Part shown: one piece after another, positions 15,838 to 25,458 of the stretch | Layout of the letters: each line of letters opens with the position of its first letter | Position numbering within the stretch: the first letter of the stretch is position 1 | Made by a program: the position numbers and the translations under genes | Source: Deltaproteobacteria bacterium | Lineage (GTDB): Bacteria; Myxococcota; JADLHZ01 | Assembly (NCBI GenBank): GCA_020848545.1 | Contig: JADLHZ010000143.1 | Location: 1-46,025 of the forward strand | Direction: 5' to 3' | DNA: 46,025 nucleotides | The notes under the pieces: model-generated | Seen by the model: the letters and a program-made list of their open reading frames with translations, nothing else | Databases searched by the model: none | What the model was told of the DNA's origin: nothing

Positions 15838-18305
15838 GGCCGCGAAGGACGCGCGCTGCTCTTGTCGAAGGTGAACGCTTCACGATCGACGTCGAGGTGC
15901 ACGGAGTCTCCGGCGACGAGCGCGCCCGAGAGGATCTTCTCGGCGAAGGGCGCTTCGACCAGGCGCTGCACGTTCTGGCGCAAGGGCCGCGCGCCGAGCT
16001 GCGCGTCGAACGAGAGCTGCGCGAGCCTGCGCACCGCCGCGGTCGAGTACGTGAGGCTGACTTCGCGCTCGGCGAAGGCGGTCTGCGAAAGATCATCGAG
16101 CAGGTGCCGCGCGATGGCCACGAGCTCTTCGTGACCGAGCGGCAAGAACACGATCTTCTCGTCGATGCGGTTCCACAGCTCCGGCGCAAAGTGCGTGCGC
16201 GCGGCGGTCTTCACTTGCTCGCTCACCTTGTCGCCGTCCGGAAGCTCTGCGCCGTCGCCGGCAAAGCCGATGCGCGGCACGTCGCGGTGCAAAGCGTCGC
16301 AGCCGGCGTTCGACGTCAAGACGACCACGGTGTCGACGAAGCGCACCGTGCGGCCCTTGCTGTCGGTCAGGCGGCCGTCGTCCAGGATCTGCAGGAGCAC
16401 CGAGCGCACATCCGGGTGGGCCTTCTCGAACTCGTCGAAGAGGATCACTTGGAACGGCCGCTTGCGCACCGCCTCGGTCAGCTGGCCGCCGTCGCCGAAG
16501 CCGATGTAGCCCGGCGGCGCGCCGACGAGCTTCGCCAACGAGTGCGCTTCCACGTACTCGCTGAGATCGATGCGCACGAGCGCGTCTTTGCGCCCGAAGA
16601 GGAACTCGGCCAAGACCTTGGCGAGCTCGGTCTTGCCGACGCCCGTCGGGCCCAAGAAGAGCAACGACGCGACCGGGCGATGGCGCGCGAAGCCGGCGAA
16701 GCCGCGGCGGATCGCTTGGGCGACGAGCGCGATCGCTTGCGGCTGGCCGTGCAGGCTTTTGCCGAGCGACTCCTCCACGCGCGCGAGACGATCCATCTCG
16801 CCTTGCTCCAAGCGCTCCTTCGGCACTCCCGAGAGCTCGCTGACGATCTCGGCGACGTCTCTGCGCGTGACCAAGGGGCGCGAGTAGCGGCGCGCGCGCG
16901 AGCCGGCGAGATCGATGATCGAGAACGCTTTGTCCGGCAGCCGCCGCTCGGCGATGAACTTGTGCCCCCACGCACAGGCGGCCTGCAACGCGTCGACCGA
17001 ATACGTCACGCCGTGGTGCTCCGCGTACGGCCCGATCGCGCCCTCGAGCATCAAGACCGCCTCGTCGACCGAGGGCTCTTTGACCTCGACCGGCGTGAAG
17101 CGGCGCTCGATCGCGGGATCTTGCTCGATGTACTTCTTGTACTCGGTGTCGGTCGTGGCGCCGATGCACGGGAACTCGCCGCGCGCGAGGCCGGCCTTCA
17201 GCTCGTTCGCCACGTCTTGCGCGCCGTCGCCCGAGGAGCCGGCGCCGATCAGCGTGTGCAATTCGTCGATGAAGACGATGACCTTGCCGTGCGTGCGCTT
17301 CACCTCCGCTTGCAGCTCGGACAATTTTTCGCTGAGCGCGCCGCGCAGGCTGGTGCCGCTCAGGATCGCGCCGATCGGTAAGTCGATGATGATCTTGCCG
17401 CGCAGGTGCGAGACGTCGTCACCGCCACGGACGATCGCGAGCGCGAGGCCTTCGACGATCGCGGTCTTGCCGACGCCGGGCGGGCCGACGAGGCACGGGT
17501 TGTTCGCGCGACGACGGCCGAGCACGTCGATCACCTGCGAGAGCTCGCGCGCGCGGCCGACGAGATCGTCGATGCCGCCGTCGAGCGCGAGGCGGCAGAG
17601 GTTGCGGCCGAGCTCGGACAGCAAAGGATACTCGCGCGGATCGAGCTCGAACGCTTCGACGTTGACGGCCGGCGCCGGCTCGCTGCGCTTCGGCACGGCC
17701 TGGAGCCGCGGTTGCGGCGCGTCCTCGGCGAATTCTTCGGCTTCGGTCTCGGCTTCCGGCTCTGGCTCGCGCACGATCTCGGCGACGCGCGTCGTGCTCG
17801 GGCGCGGCGCGCGCTCCATCGGCAGCACGTCGTCGCCGCCGGCGGTGCGCCGCTTCTGCAGCGCGCGATACGGCTCGCTCTCCGGCATGTGCAAGAAGCG
17901 GCGAGGCAGCTGGTTCGTCACGTACGAGACGACGACGTTGCGCAGCGCGGTCAGCGAGATGCCGGTGCGCAGGAGCAGCTCGTAGGCGAGCGACTCGCGC
18001 ACACGCAGCAGCGCGACGAGCAAGTGCAGGCAATCGGCTTCCTCGGCGCCTGCGCCCGACGCGAGCTCGACGGCGCGCTCACGCAGGCGGCGGAAGGTGT
18101 TCGGCGGCTCCTCGGGCAAGCCTTCCATCGCGTCGAGGATGGTGTCTTCGTCGATGCGCCGCTCGCGCAAGAGCAACTGCGCGCGGTTCGGGAAGGTGAA
18201 GAGCGCGAGCAAGAGGTGCGCGGTCGTCAACGCTTGGCCGGTGTTCTGGGCGATGTCTTCCGCCTCACGCACGGCGCGCAAGAGCTCGGAGCTCGGTGAT
18301 GTCAT
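15834..18305 (-). CDS. clpA: ClpA-like AAA+ unfoldase with IGF ClpP-docking loop
   Basis: A protein of 823 aa. Residues 1-145 form the two-repeat Clp N-domain. Residues 150-215 are a long Pro/Glu/Ala-rich linker not found in E. coli ClpA. AAA-1 has Walker A GPPGVGKT (274-281) and Walker B VIVFIDE. AAA-2 has Walker A GPTGVGKT (552-559), ILFDE and the pore loop PPGYIGFGDGG. There is no coiled-coil M-domain, which argues against ClpB or ClpC. An IGF tripeptide at 679-681 sits where ClpP-docking loops occur, so it should deliver substrates to ClpP. No clpS or clpP gene is nearby. It follows the HEAT-like gene by 60 bp and overlaps the DUF2520 gene by 4 bp. Confidence 0.93.
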   Translation of the reverse strand: MTSPSSELLRAVREAEDIAQNTGQALTTAHLLLALFTFPNRAQLLLRERRIDEDTILDAMEGLPEEPPNTFRRLRERAVELASGAGAEEADCLHLLVALLRVRESLAYELLLRTGISLTALRNVVVSYVTNQLPRRFLHMPESEPYRALQKRRTAGGDDVLPMERAPRPSTTRVAEIVREPEPEAETEAEEFAEDAPQPRLQAVPKRSEPAPAVNVEAFELDPREYPLLSELGRNLCRLALDGGIDDLVGRARELSQVIDVLGRRRANNPCLVGPPGVGKTAIVEGLALAIVRGGDDVSHLRGKIIIDLPIGAILSGTSLRGALSEKLSELQAEVKRTHGKVIVFIDELHTLIGAGSSGDGAQDVANELKAGLARGEFPCIGATTDTEYKKYIEQDPAIERRFTPVEVKEPSVDEAVLMLEGAIGPYAEHHGVTYSVDALQAACAWGHKFIAERRLPDKAFSIIDLAGSRARRYSRPLVTRRDVAEIVSELSGVPKERLEQGEMDRLARVEESLGKSLHGQPQAIALVAQAIRRGFAGFARHRPVASLLFLGPTGVGKTELAKVLAEFLFGRKDALVRIDLSEYVEAHSLAKLVGAPPGYIGFGDGGQLTEAVRKRPFQVILFDEFEKAHPDVRSVLLQILDDGRLTDSKGRTVRFVDTVVVLTSNAGCDALHRDVPRIGFAGDGAELPDGDKVSEQVKTAARTHFAPELWNRIDEKIVFLPLGHEELVAIARHLLDDLSQTAFAEREVSLTYSTAAVRRLAQLSFDAQLGARPLRQNVQRLVEAPFAEKILSGALVAGDSVHLDVDREAFTFDKSSARPSRP

Positions 18306-18365
18306 TGATCCATGGAAGTAAAGAAGGACAAGGCAGCGGTCAAGATTTCTGGGCGCGCGGGTGAC

Positions 18366-19133
18366 TCAGCGCTTGGCGACCGCGGCGGCGCGGCGGCGAA
18401 CGTAGCCCTTCTTGTCCAAGAAGAACTCGCCCTCGAGCACCTTGGCGATGTCGCCTTCGCCCGGGAGCATCCACTCGCGCTCGGCGGCCATCTCGGCGGC
18501 CTGCCTGGCGATGCGCGGCGACGCGTTGTTGCCGCGCACAAGCTGGCCCACGTGCTCGAGCACGTCCTTTTGCGGCGCTTCGCCCTTCTTCGCCTTGGCG
18601 TAGAAGATCTCGAGCACGTGGTGACGCACGTCGTCGGAGTGGTCGTGCAAGTACGGCACGAGCGCCGGAGCGATGCGCGGGTCGTGATGCTCAGCGAGCA
18701 CCAGGACGAGCTGCTTCTTCTGCTCGTCCGAGCGATAATCCTCCGGCGAATAGACGTCGAAGAGCGCGAGCAGCTCGGTGATCGCTTGCTCTTCCGGCAA
18801 GATCGCAAGCACCGCTTGCAGCGCAAAGGTGAGCGCCGTCTCTTTGCGCAAGTAGCTCTTGAGCGGTGGGATGGCCCGCTCGCCCATCTTGGTCAGCTCC
18901 TCGACGACGAAGCGCTTCTCGTCCTCGTCGGCGATCGCCTGCGAAGCGTTGACCGTGAGGCGCGAGAGCAGGCCGCGGATCGCCGCCTCGCTGCCGTCTT
19001 TGATGAGCTTGTCCATCTGCTCGCGACGCACGTCGGACTGGGCGAACGGATTCGCCGCGAGCTTGGCGATCTTTTCGATTTGCTTGTCGGTCAGCGCGCT
19101 GCCGCCGAGGCCGAGGAACGACAGGAATCCCAC
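18366..19133 (-). CDS. HEAT-repeat-like cytoplasmic protein
   Basis: A protein of 255 aa. A GTG at 19133 is chosen (protein MGFLSFLGLGG); a longer frame to 19193 adds a Cys/Pro-rich leader that looks untranslated. The body is regular paired helices with HEAT-like spacing: MGERAIPPLKSYLRKETALT, HHDPRIAPALVPYLHDHSDDVRHHVLEIF, SPRIARQAAEMAAEREWMLP. It ends with a basic KKGYVRRRAAAVAKR tail. Such proteins are usually scaffolds or adaptors. Being first in line before ClpA, it might present substrates or partners to it; that is inference from order only. A TACATC hexamer lies 8-13 nt before the start. Confidence 0.82.
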   Translation of the reverse strand: MGFLSFLGLGGSALTDKQIEKIAKLAANPFAQSDVRREQMDKLIKDGSEAAIRGLLSRLTVNASQAIADEDEKRFVVEELTKMGERAIPPLKSYLRKETALTFALQAVLAILPEEQAITELLALFDVYSPEDYRSDEQKKQLVLVLAEHHDPRIAPALVPYLHDHSDDVRHHVLEIFYAKAKKGEAPQKDVLEHVGQLVRGNNASPRIARQAAEMAAEREWMLPGEGDIAKVLEGEFFLDKKGYVRRRAAAVAKR

Positions 19134-19140
19134 GGCGCAC

Positions 19141-19146
19141 GATGTA
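19141..19146 (-). promoter_or_regulatory. Candidate -10 hexamer (TACATC) for the HEAT-like gene
   Basis: TACATC on the minus strand lies at -13 to -8 relative to the GTG at 19133, and no Shine-Dalgarno sequence is visible. The spacing matches the hexamers before 26638, 39707 and 40095 and would give a leaderless transcript. No -35 box is recognisable. Confidence 0.25.
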
Positions 19147-19230
19147 GGCGCCGGGGTGCAGGGAGTCAAGGAGCGACCATCGGAGGGGACCATGTGAGCT
19201 TAGATTTCCCCCGCCGCCGCTCGGTCACTT

Positions 19231-21183
19231 CTACCGCTTCGCCCCGCGCTGCAGCCGCTCGACGTGTTGCACCTGCTGCAGCTGCGTATGGTGCACGCTC
19301 TCGACCGCTTGCAGCACGCGCTCGCTTTGCCGCGTCTGCTCGTTCGACGCCGCAGTCAGGGTGTGGACCATCTGTTCCAGCCGCGCGACGGTCTCGCGGA
19401 CGCGCTCGAAGCCGCGCGCCTGCTCGCTCGACGCCGTTTGCACCGTCGGCGCGAGCTCGCCGAGCCGCTCGGTCGCCTGCGCGATCTGCTCGGACGTCCG
19501 CACTTGCTCGCGCACCGTGCTGGCGACGCTCGACACGGTTTGCGTGACCTTCTCGGTGTCGCGCGCGACCTGCGAGATGCTGCGGCCCTGCTCGCGGGTC
19601 GCCTCGGCGATCGTCTTGATGACGCGGCTCGATTGCTCGGCCGAGCGCACGATCTGCGAGAGCGCCACCTCGGCGTCGTCGCTCAGGCGCGCCCCCTCGT
19701 CGATCGTGCGCTCGCTGTTGCTAATCGCCGCGATCACGCTGCGCGTCTGCGACTGCACGCCGGCCACGATCTGCTCGATCTGCTTTGTGGACCCCGCGGT
19801 CTGCTCGGCGAGCGCCTTGATCTCGTCGGCGACGACCGCGAAGCCGCGCCCTGCCTCGCCCGCCTGCGCCGCGATGATGGCCGCGTTCAGCGCCAAGAGG
19901 TTGGTGCGCTCCGACACGTTCTGAATGACGTCCAAGATCGCGTGGATCTCGCTCACCCGCTCGCCGAGCACCGAGATGAGCCCGCTCGCGTCCTTGGCGC
20001 TGTCGCGGATCGACTCGATGCCGAGCTTCGAGTGGCCGACGACCTCGGTGCCGCGCTGCGCGTCGCGGATGACGTCGCTCGCGAGCTTGGCGGCGTCCGT
20101 CGCCGAGCGCTCGACCTCGCCGACCGAAGCATCGAGCTCCGTCATCGCCGAGCTCGTCGACTCCACGTTCTGCAGCAAGGTCTCGATGTGCCGCGCGACC
20201 TCCCGCAGCGTCATGCGCATCTCTTCGATCGACGCTGAGTTCTGCTCGACCGCCGACGTCATGTCCTCGATGCTCGCCTGCGTCTCGCGGTTCAGCTTGT
20301 CGACCGACGTGGCGGCCGCGTTCGAGGCCTTCGCCGCGTCGGCAAAGCTCGACACGCTCTCGCCGATCTTGCGGGTCTCGGCAGTGACGCCGCTCATCGC
20401 CCGGCGCGTCTCGTCGAGCGCGGAGCTCTGCTCGCGTGCCTGGCGCATCATCAGCTCGACGAACTCGCTCTTCAGGAGCAGCTCGGCCTCGGCGGTCTCG
20501 CGGGCGAGCTCGGCCTGCGCGCGTAGCCCTTCGACCTCATTCTGTTGGCCGCGGAGCGCGTCCATCGCCCGCTCGGTGTCTTCGTTCGCCCGCCGCCGCG
20601 CGCCCTCGAACACGGCGGCGCAGAGCGCGAGCGCGAGCGCGAGGGATCCGCTGCCGATGAGCTCGAAGTACTCCATCTGCCGCGGCGTCACCGTGAACGG
20701 CGGCGGCAGCGGCTCGGCGATATAGAGCCAGAGTAACGCGCCGCAGACCCCGCCCGACAAGATGAAGCCGAAGGCAATGTCGACGAGGATGCCGCCGAGC
20801 AATGGCACGATGAGCAGCCAGCGCAGCGCTACGGCGTGGAGGCCGAGCCCGAGGCGCGCGATCGCGGTGACGGCGAGCAGCGCCTCGATGCACATGATCC
20901 GCGCGACGAGGATGGGATCTTTCGTGCGGTGCAAGAGCAGGAAGTTCAGCGCCATCAGCGCGGCGCCGGCGGCGAGGCCCCGGTTCTGCCCATCGCGCTG
21001 CAGTCCGAGGACGAGGTTGTGGATCATGAAGCCGATCGACACGAAGAAGAGCAACAACAGGCACACGACGAGGATGCGCGCGCGGCGATGAAGGTCGCTG
21101 CCGTCACGGAGCGGCGCCGGCACCAGCGCGTCGACCACGCCGCGCGCCGTCATCCCGCCCTCGAAGCGATTCATCCGCCGCAT
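19231..21183 (-). CDS. Methyl-accepting chemotaxis-like protein without periplasmic sensor
   Basis: A protein of 650 aa starting at the ATG at 21183, preceded by AAGGGGG six bases upstream. The N-terminus has about six membrane helices between residues 35 and 195 with very short loops, so sensing is probably within the membrane or by a partner. There is no HAMP domain. A helix (about 200-260) leads into a long cytoplasmic coiled coil with the conserved hairpin tip TNLLALNAA and [22 protein letters not shown]. The two positions equivalent to Tsr E385 and R388 are Ile and Gln (AAIIAAQ). The descending arm is longer than needed for a Tsr-type fold. No CheA, CheW or CheR gene is in the window. 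It starts 51 bp from the divergent gene at 21235. Confidence 0.9.
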   Translation of the reverse strand: MRRMNRFEGGMTARGVVDALVPAPLRDGSDLHRRARILVVCLLLLFFVSIGFMIHNLVLGLQRDGQNRGLAAGAALMALNFLLLHRTKDPILVARIMCIEALLAVTAIARLGLGLHAVALRWLLIVPLLGGILVDIAFGFILSGGVCGALLWLYIAEPLPPPFTVTPRQMEYFELIGSGSLALALALCAAVFEGARRRANEDTERAMDALRGQQNEVEGLRAQAELARETAEAELLLKSEFVELMMRQAREQSSALDETRRAMSGVTAETRKIGESVSSFADAAKASNAAATSVDKLNRETQASIEDMTSAVEQNSASIEEMRMTLREVARHIETLLQNVESTSSAMTELDASVGEVERSATDAAKLASDVIRDAQRGTEVVGHSKLGIESIRDSAKDASGLISVLGERVSEIHAILDVIQNVSERTNLLALNAAIIAAQAGEAGRGFAVVADEIKALAEQTAGSTKQIEQIVAGVQSQTRSVIAAISNSERTIDEGARLSDDAEVALSQIVRSAEQSSRVIKTIAEATREQGRSISQVARDTEKVTQTVSSVASTVREQVRTSEQIAQATERLGELAPTVQTASSEQARGFERVRETVARLEQMVHTLTAASNEQTRQSERVLQAVESVHHTQLQQVQHVERLQRGAKR

Positions 21184-21189
21184 CGTGCA

Positions 21190-21196
21190 CCCCCTT
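21190..21196 (-). promoter_or_regulatory. Shine-Dalgarno site fixing the chemoreceptor start
   Basis: On the minus strand AAGGGGG occurs six bases before the ATG at 21183. A longer in-frame extension to 21861 has no such site and reads as Arg-rich sequence, so the shorter start is preferred. Confidence 0.6.
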
Positions 21197-21234
21197 CGCT
21201 CCCGCCGCAAATTATGCGAGAGACGCGCGCGACC

Positions 21235-22077
21235 ATGCGCCCGTGGCTCACCTTCCTCGTCGTCTTGCTCTCCGCTCGCGCGGCCGTCGCGGGCGATCGT
21301 TGGGTCAACCCTGGCTCGATGGGGGCGAACGCTTTGCCGACGATCGCGGCCGAGCCGCCGTGGACGGTCGAGTACACGCAAGTGACGGTCGGCGTGGCGT
21401 ACCAGCAGGGCAAGCTCGACGACCATTCCTTCGTCCCCACGTTTCGGCTGGCGGCACCGTTCGGCAAGCACGTCACCGCGATCTTCGACGGTCAGCCGAT
21501 CGAGCTCTGGTGGGCGTCGCCGCGCACCGAGGTCGCGTGGCAGCTGCCCCGCTCCCACGGCGTGTCGAAGGCCGACATTCGCTTCGGCGTGAAGCTCTTG
21601 CTCGTCGATTTCGGCCAGAACAAGCCGAAGATCGCGTTTCGCGGGCTGACCAAGACGACGACCGGCAAGGACTACGACGCGCGCCGCTTCACCGATGCCC
21701 CGGGCTACCTGCTCGAGGTGATCATCGGCCAGCGCTTCCTGCCGAACGAGCGCTTCCTCGTCGATCTCTACCTGTCCGGCGGCTACTGGATCTGGCAGCA
21801 AGGCGCCGACCTGCAGAACGATGCGATCCACGTGGCGCTCGCGCTCGATCTGCGGGTGCACGAGCGCCTGCAGCTCGGCTGGCAGTTTCGCGGCTTCTTC
21901 GGCTGGCAGAAGAAAGAAGATCGTCCGCTCGTCGCTTCGCTGCGCGTCGGCGTCGACGTCGCGCCCTTCCTGCAGCTCTCGACGACGGTGAACCTCGGCT
22001 TCCTCGACGCGCCCAAGGTCGACCTGCGCTTCGATCTCACGTTCCGCTTGCCGGCCCTGGTGCCGCTGATCCTGTGA
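21235..22077 (+). CDS. Outer-membrane-type beta-rich exported protein
   Basis: A protein of 280 aa with a signal peptide ([18 protein letters not shown]). An in-frame ATG at 21214 would add seven residues. The mature part alternates polar and hydrophobic residues with many aromatic girdle residues ([41 protein letters not shown]). It ends in [11 protein letters not shown]-type strands, as in an outer membrane beta-barrel of about 10-12 strands. No family is recognised. Its TGA overlaps the GTG of the next gene, so the two products are probably made together and may form an envelope-spanning pair. Confidence 0.75.
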   Translation: MRPWLTFLVVLLSARAAVAGDRWVNPGSMGANALPTIAAEPPWTVEYTQVTVGVAYQQGKLDDHSFVPTFRLAAPFGKHVTAIFDGQPIELWWASPRTEVAWQLPRSHGVSKADIRFGVKLLLVDFGQNKPKIAFRGLTKTTTGKDYDARRFTDAPGYLLEVIIGQRFLPNERFLVDLYLSGGYWIWQQGADLQNDAIHVALALDLRVHERLQLGWQFRGFFGWQKKEDRPLVASLRVGVDVAPFLQLSTTVNLGFLDAPKVDLRFDLTFRLPALVPLIL

Positions 22078-24131
22078 GCGACGCCGCGCTGGCTCTCGTC
22101 GCGAGCGGCCCCTTCCTCGCCGCGCTGGTGCCGCTCGTCGCGGTGACGGCGTCGCTGCTCATGCTCTCGATCGTCGGCGGCACCGTGCGCGCGGCGTTCT
22201 CGCTCGACAAGACGTGGAAGCCGCTCGGCGTCGACGTGATGCTCGGCATGATCGTGACGATCACGCTGTTCTGCGCCTGGTCGCTCGTGCATCATTTGAT
22301 CTTGCCCTTCGGCGTGCCGGACGGCGCCTTCTTGCCGCTCGTGCTGCTCTTCGCGTTCATCGTCCGCGGCGCGGACTTCAAAGCTGCGCTCGCCGAAGCG
22401 GTGCAGCCCTTCGCGTGGCTCTCGCTCGCGCTCTTCGTCCTCTCGCTCGTCTACTCCGCGCGCTGCTTCTTCGGCCCCGACTACTGCGGCGAAGATCCGG
22501 CGGTGATGGCGGCGATCCTCGAGCCCACGCGCCGCGCCGGCTTTCTCTCGCAAGCGTCGCTGCCGCTGCCCGGCGCCATCGTGCCCTACCCTGCGCTCGC
22601 GATCCTATTGCCGTGGACGCTCGCGACGCCGTTCGTGTCGTCACTGGCGATCGAGCAGCTCTATCCCTCGGTGGCCGTGAGCCTGCTCGTCTTTGCGAGC
22701 TTCGAGACCGGCGCGTGGTTGTTTCAGAACCGCGCAAGCTGGGCGGCGAACGCGCGCGTCCCGATCGTGCTGACCGCTTTTCTCGTGCGGCTCTCGCTGC
22801 TCAGCTTCGACGTCGAGATGCTCGGCCGGCAGCTCGCCGGCACGCTGAAGCTCGCGCACGGCGCCTGGATCGTGCTCGCGTTGTACGCGGCGGTCGCGTT
22901 GAAGCGCACGCAGCGAAGGATCTGGGGCACCGTCGCCATCGTCGCTTGCGCCTTCGTCGCGCTCGCGAACCCGGTGAACGTCGCGGTGGCGTTGACCGCG
23001 CTTGCCGGCGTCATACTCTCGGGGTTCCTCGGCAAGACAGGCCTCCGCGGGGTTCTCGCTGCTGCGGCGGTGCTCCTCCTCATCGTCGTGCAAGATCCGC
23101 TCTTCATTCAAGGCGGGGCGCCGGGGAGCGTGCGCTGCGCCCTCGTGCGCGACCTCGACTATTGCCGCGCGCCGGCGGCTGCGTTCGGCGCCGCCAAAGC
23201 CCCGCTCGCCGACAGCGCCTGGCGCGACTTCGTCCCCGCCTCCTCGTGGAATCCGATTCGCCTCACGCGCCCGAGCGAGACCTTGTTGAACGGCCGCGGC
23301 AAGATCGCGCTCTACGGCCTCGCCCTCGTCGGTGCCTTCGCCGTGCTCGTGGGATTACAGATGCGCGAGCGCCGCCGCTTGCTCCTCGGCGTCGCCATGC
23401 TCTTCGTGGTCTACGTGCTCCTCGTGCACGCGAGCGTCTACGCGTTTCACACGCTGCGGCCGAGCGCGCGCTACATGCTCGGCGCCTACACCGAGCTCGC
23501 GTGGATGAACGCGTGGTCGGCGGGCATTTCGCTGCTCGTCGCCGCCGGCGCGATGGCGCTCTTGCACGCAGCGACCTACTTCTGGCAGCGCCGGAAAGCC
23601 GCCGCGATCACGATGATCGCCGGCAGCGTCACGGGCGCGGTGTGGCTGGTGCCGAAGGGCCTCGCGCGGAGCGGCGAAGCCGCGTTGCCGATCGGCGACG
23701 CGCTACGGAAGAGCGCCGACGTCGCCGCGATCGTTCGTGCGCTGCAGAGCGAGCTGAAGGAAGGCGACGTCATCCATGCGCTCACTTGGGTCGTCGACTA
23801 CGGCAGCGAAGAGTGGGCGTGGCAGAGCCAAGAAGAGGTCGCGCTCGAGCTGCTCGGCCGGCGCCGCGTGATGTACGGATTTTCCTACGATGGCGCTTGG
23901 CCGCGCTCAGATGTGCCCATGCAGGTGCACGCGCAGCGCCTGTGTCGCGGCGATTGCGCGTACCTGCGCGAGCTCGGCGTCACCGCTGCGGTCGCGTTCC
24001 AACCGGCCACGCGGGAAGCGTGCGGCAAGACACCGCTTCAATTTCTCGAGGCGAGCGCGTGCTTCGAGCGCGGCGCCACGGTTGGTGGTGATCGTTTGCA
24101 GGCGACGGTGTTCCGCCTGCGCGCTCAGTAG
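22074..24131 (+). CDS. Polytopic inner membrane protein with soluble C-terminal domain
   Basis: A protein of 685 aa. The GTG at 22074 overlaps the preceding stop (GTGA), which fixes the start. About twelve to thirteen hydrophobic helices occupy the first 520 residues (for example [45 protein letters not shown]). The last 165 residues are soluble, contain six Cys, and read as alternating helix and strand ([33 protein letters not shown]). The many-helix body followed by a soluble domain recalls GT-C fold glycosyltransferases, but no catalytic motif is recognised, so the function is unknown. The last 7 bp overlap the convergent papain-like gene. Confidence 0.78.
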   Translation: MSDAALALVASGPFLAALVPLVAVTASLLMLSIVGGTVRAAFSLDKTWKPLGVDVMLGMIVTITLFCAWSLVHHLILPFGVPDGAFLPLVLLFAFIVRGADFKAALAEAVQPFAWLSLALFVLSLVYSARCFFGPDYCGEDPAVMAAILEPTRRAGFLSQASLPLPGAIVPYPALAILLPWTLATPFVSSLAIEQLYPSVAVSLLVFASFETGAWLFQNRASWAANARVPIVLTAFLVRLSLLSFDVEMLGRQLAGTLKLAHGAWIVLALYAAVALKRTQRRIWGTVAIVACAFVALANPVNVAVALTALAGVILSGFLGKTGLRGVLAAAAVLLLIVVQDPLFIQGGAPGSVRCALVRDLDYCRAPAAAFGAAKAPLADSAWRDFVPASSWNPIRLTRPSETLLNGRGKIALYGLALVGAFAVLVGLQMRERRRLLLGVAMLFVVYVLLVHASVYAFHTLRPSARYMLGAYTELAWMNAWSAGISLLVAAGAMALLHAATYFWQRRKAAAITMIAGSVTGAVWLVPKGLARSGEAALPIGDALRKSADVAAIVRALQSELKEGDVIHALTWVVDYGSEEWAWQSQEEVALELLGRRRVMYGFSYDGAWPRSDVPMQVHAQRLCRGDCAYLRELGVTAAVAFQPATREACGKTPLQFLEASACFERGATVGGDRLQATVFRLRAQ

Positions 24132-25378
24132 CCCGGCGGGAAGACGACCGACTCGAAGGGCGTGATCTCGAACGGGCAATCGTTGACGTCGGTCTCGCCG
24201 TCGGCGCCGTCGTTGCAGCGCTTCAGGGTGCCGTCGAGGTACGGCATGTAAAGGTCATGGTAGCCCGGCATGCCGCCGACGAAGTCGCGATCGGCGCGGT
24301 AGTTGCCCCACGAGTTCTTCACGCGCAGAAACTCGATCTTCGCGTCCTTGTCGAGCGCGGCGTCGAGCTCGGCCGAATCCGTGACCAAGGTGCCGGCGGC
24401 GAGCGTGCCGATGCCCGGCACGTCTTTGACCTGATAATCCTCGAGCACGACCATGTGGCCGCCTTGGTGCCCTGGCTTGGCGGGCGGCGCGAAGAAGCGG
24501 CCCTGATCGTCGAGCGAGTTGAAGTCGACGAACCACGACAGGATCAGCGGCTGCTCGTCGTGGAGCGCGCGCTGCACCCGCTCGAGGAAGTCGCGCTTGC
24601 TCGTGTCCGACCACGTTGGGTAGCTCGACGATTGCCACTCTTCGATCGCGCGCAAGAGGTTCGACGCCTTCAAGCGCGGCTGACCTTGCACCGCCGTCGG
24701 CGTCGCCTTCTTCGTCTTGAAGGTGCTTGCGCGCCAGATCTTCGTGGTCTTCAACGACACCCGGCTGCGCAGCGTGCGCTTGACGTCCTTGCCGAACACC
24801 TTGTCGAGCTGCGCCACGACAGCGGCGTCCAGGCCCCACGCGGCGTCGAGCGTTTGCCGCACGAGCTCGCGATCGGCCCGCGCGTCGGCGGTCTTCAAGG
24901 CGCCGTTCTTCAACGCCTCGTTCATCGCCGTCAGCGCCTCGTCTTGGCGCGCCGACATCTCGTCCGTGGCTTCGTCGGCGATGAACTCGCCTTCGTACAT
25001 GACGCCGTAGTTCTTGATGATCTCGCCCGCGGTCCAGAAGCCGCCGCCGGTCGAGATCTTGCCGTCTTCGGCGCTGCCGCTCGTGATCTCGTCGAACCAG
25101 TGCCAGTAGGTCCAGTACGACTCGCTCATGTTCACTTCTTTGCCGGTGGCCGCTTTGTGCAGCGACTCGGCCCAGCTCGCGGTCGCGTAGAGCCAGCAGT
25201 TGCCGATCGATTGGCGCTTGACCGCCGAGTGCTCGACGTCCGTGATCGCTTCCTTGGTGCGGTCGGGCTGGGTCGGCGCTTCGAAGGCTTCGACGTCGAT
25301 CTCGGCGTCTTCTTGCGGAGCGCCGCAGGCGGTGGAAAGAGCGAGAAGGACGAGGAATGGGCGGTTGGTACGTTTCAC
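24125..25378 (-). CDS. Lipoprotein papain-like (C1) cysteine peptidase
   Basis: A protein of 417 aa. The leader ends in LSTAC (Cys18), a lipobox. The mature protein begins with an acidic stretch, then Q-S-I-G-N-C-W (Gln56, catalytic Cys61), GGHMVVLEDY (His308) and RVKNSWGN (Asn355). These are the oxyanion Gln and the Cys-His-Asn triad of C1 peptidases. About 245 residues separate Cys and His, longer than papain and closer to the C1B/bleomycin-hydrolase type, although the insert is Lys-rich and unlike both. The acidic leader has no obvious prodomain. Probably a periplasm-facing or surface lipoprotein protease. Its gene overlaps the convergent membrane-protein gene by 7 bp. Confidence 0.87.
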   Translation of the reverse strand: MKRTNRPFLVLLALSTACGAPQEDAEIDVEAFEAPTQPDRTKEAITDVEHSAVKRQSIGNCWLYATASWAESLHKAATGKEVNMSESYWTYWHWFDEITSGSAEDGKISTGGGFWTAGEIIKNYGVMYEGEFIADEATDEMSARQDEALTAMNEALKNGALKTADARADRELVRQTLDAAWGLDAAVVAQLDKVFGKDVKRTLRSRVSLKTTKIWRASTFKTKKATPTAVQGQPRLKASNLLRAIEEWQSSSYPTWSDTSKRDFLERVQRALHDEQPLILSWFVDFNSLDDQGRFFAPPAKPGHQGGHMVVLEDYQVKDVPGIGTLAAGTLVTDSAELDAALDKDAKIEFLRVKNSWGNYRADRDFVGGMPGYHDLYMPYLDGTLKRCNDGADGETDVNDCPFEITPFESVVFPPGY

Positions 25379-25412
25379 GGGGCGCGGCTCATACAGGAAC
25401 CAAGCGAGAACG

Positions 25413-25436
25413 GGAAGCGAAAAGAGTGTCGCTTCC
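25413..25436. other. Inverted repeat, 8-bp perfect arms
   Basis: GGAAGCGA and TCGCTTCC form perfect 8-bp arms around an 8-nt loop. The hairpin sits 23-46 nt past the stop of the SpoIID gene and 35-58 nt before the start of the papain-like gene, both on the minus strand. No T-run follows, so it is a weak terminator candidate; it could also be an operator or a 5'-leader hairpin. Confidence 0.5.
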
Positions 25437-25458
25437 TGGGCGACCGCGCACCATCGGC

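Noticed and set aside
22214-24091. 625-residue alternative frame over the polytopic membrane protein
   Set aside because: Arg-rich and without hydrophobic segments, while the chosen frame has about twelve membrane helices and a GTGA overlap.
25413-25436. Inverted repeat as a rho-independent terminator of the SpoIID gene
   Set aside because: No T-run follows on the minus strand; kept only as an unassigned inverted repeat.
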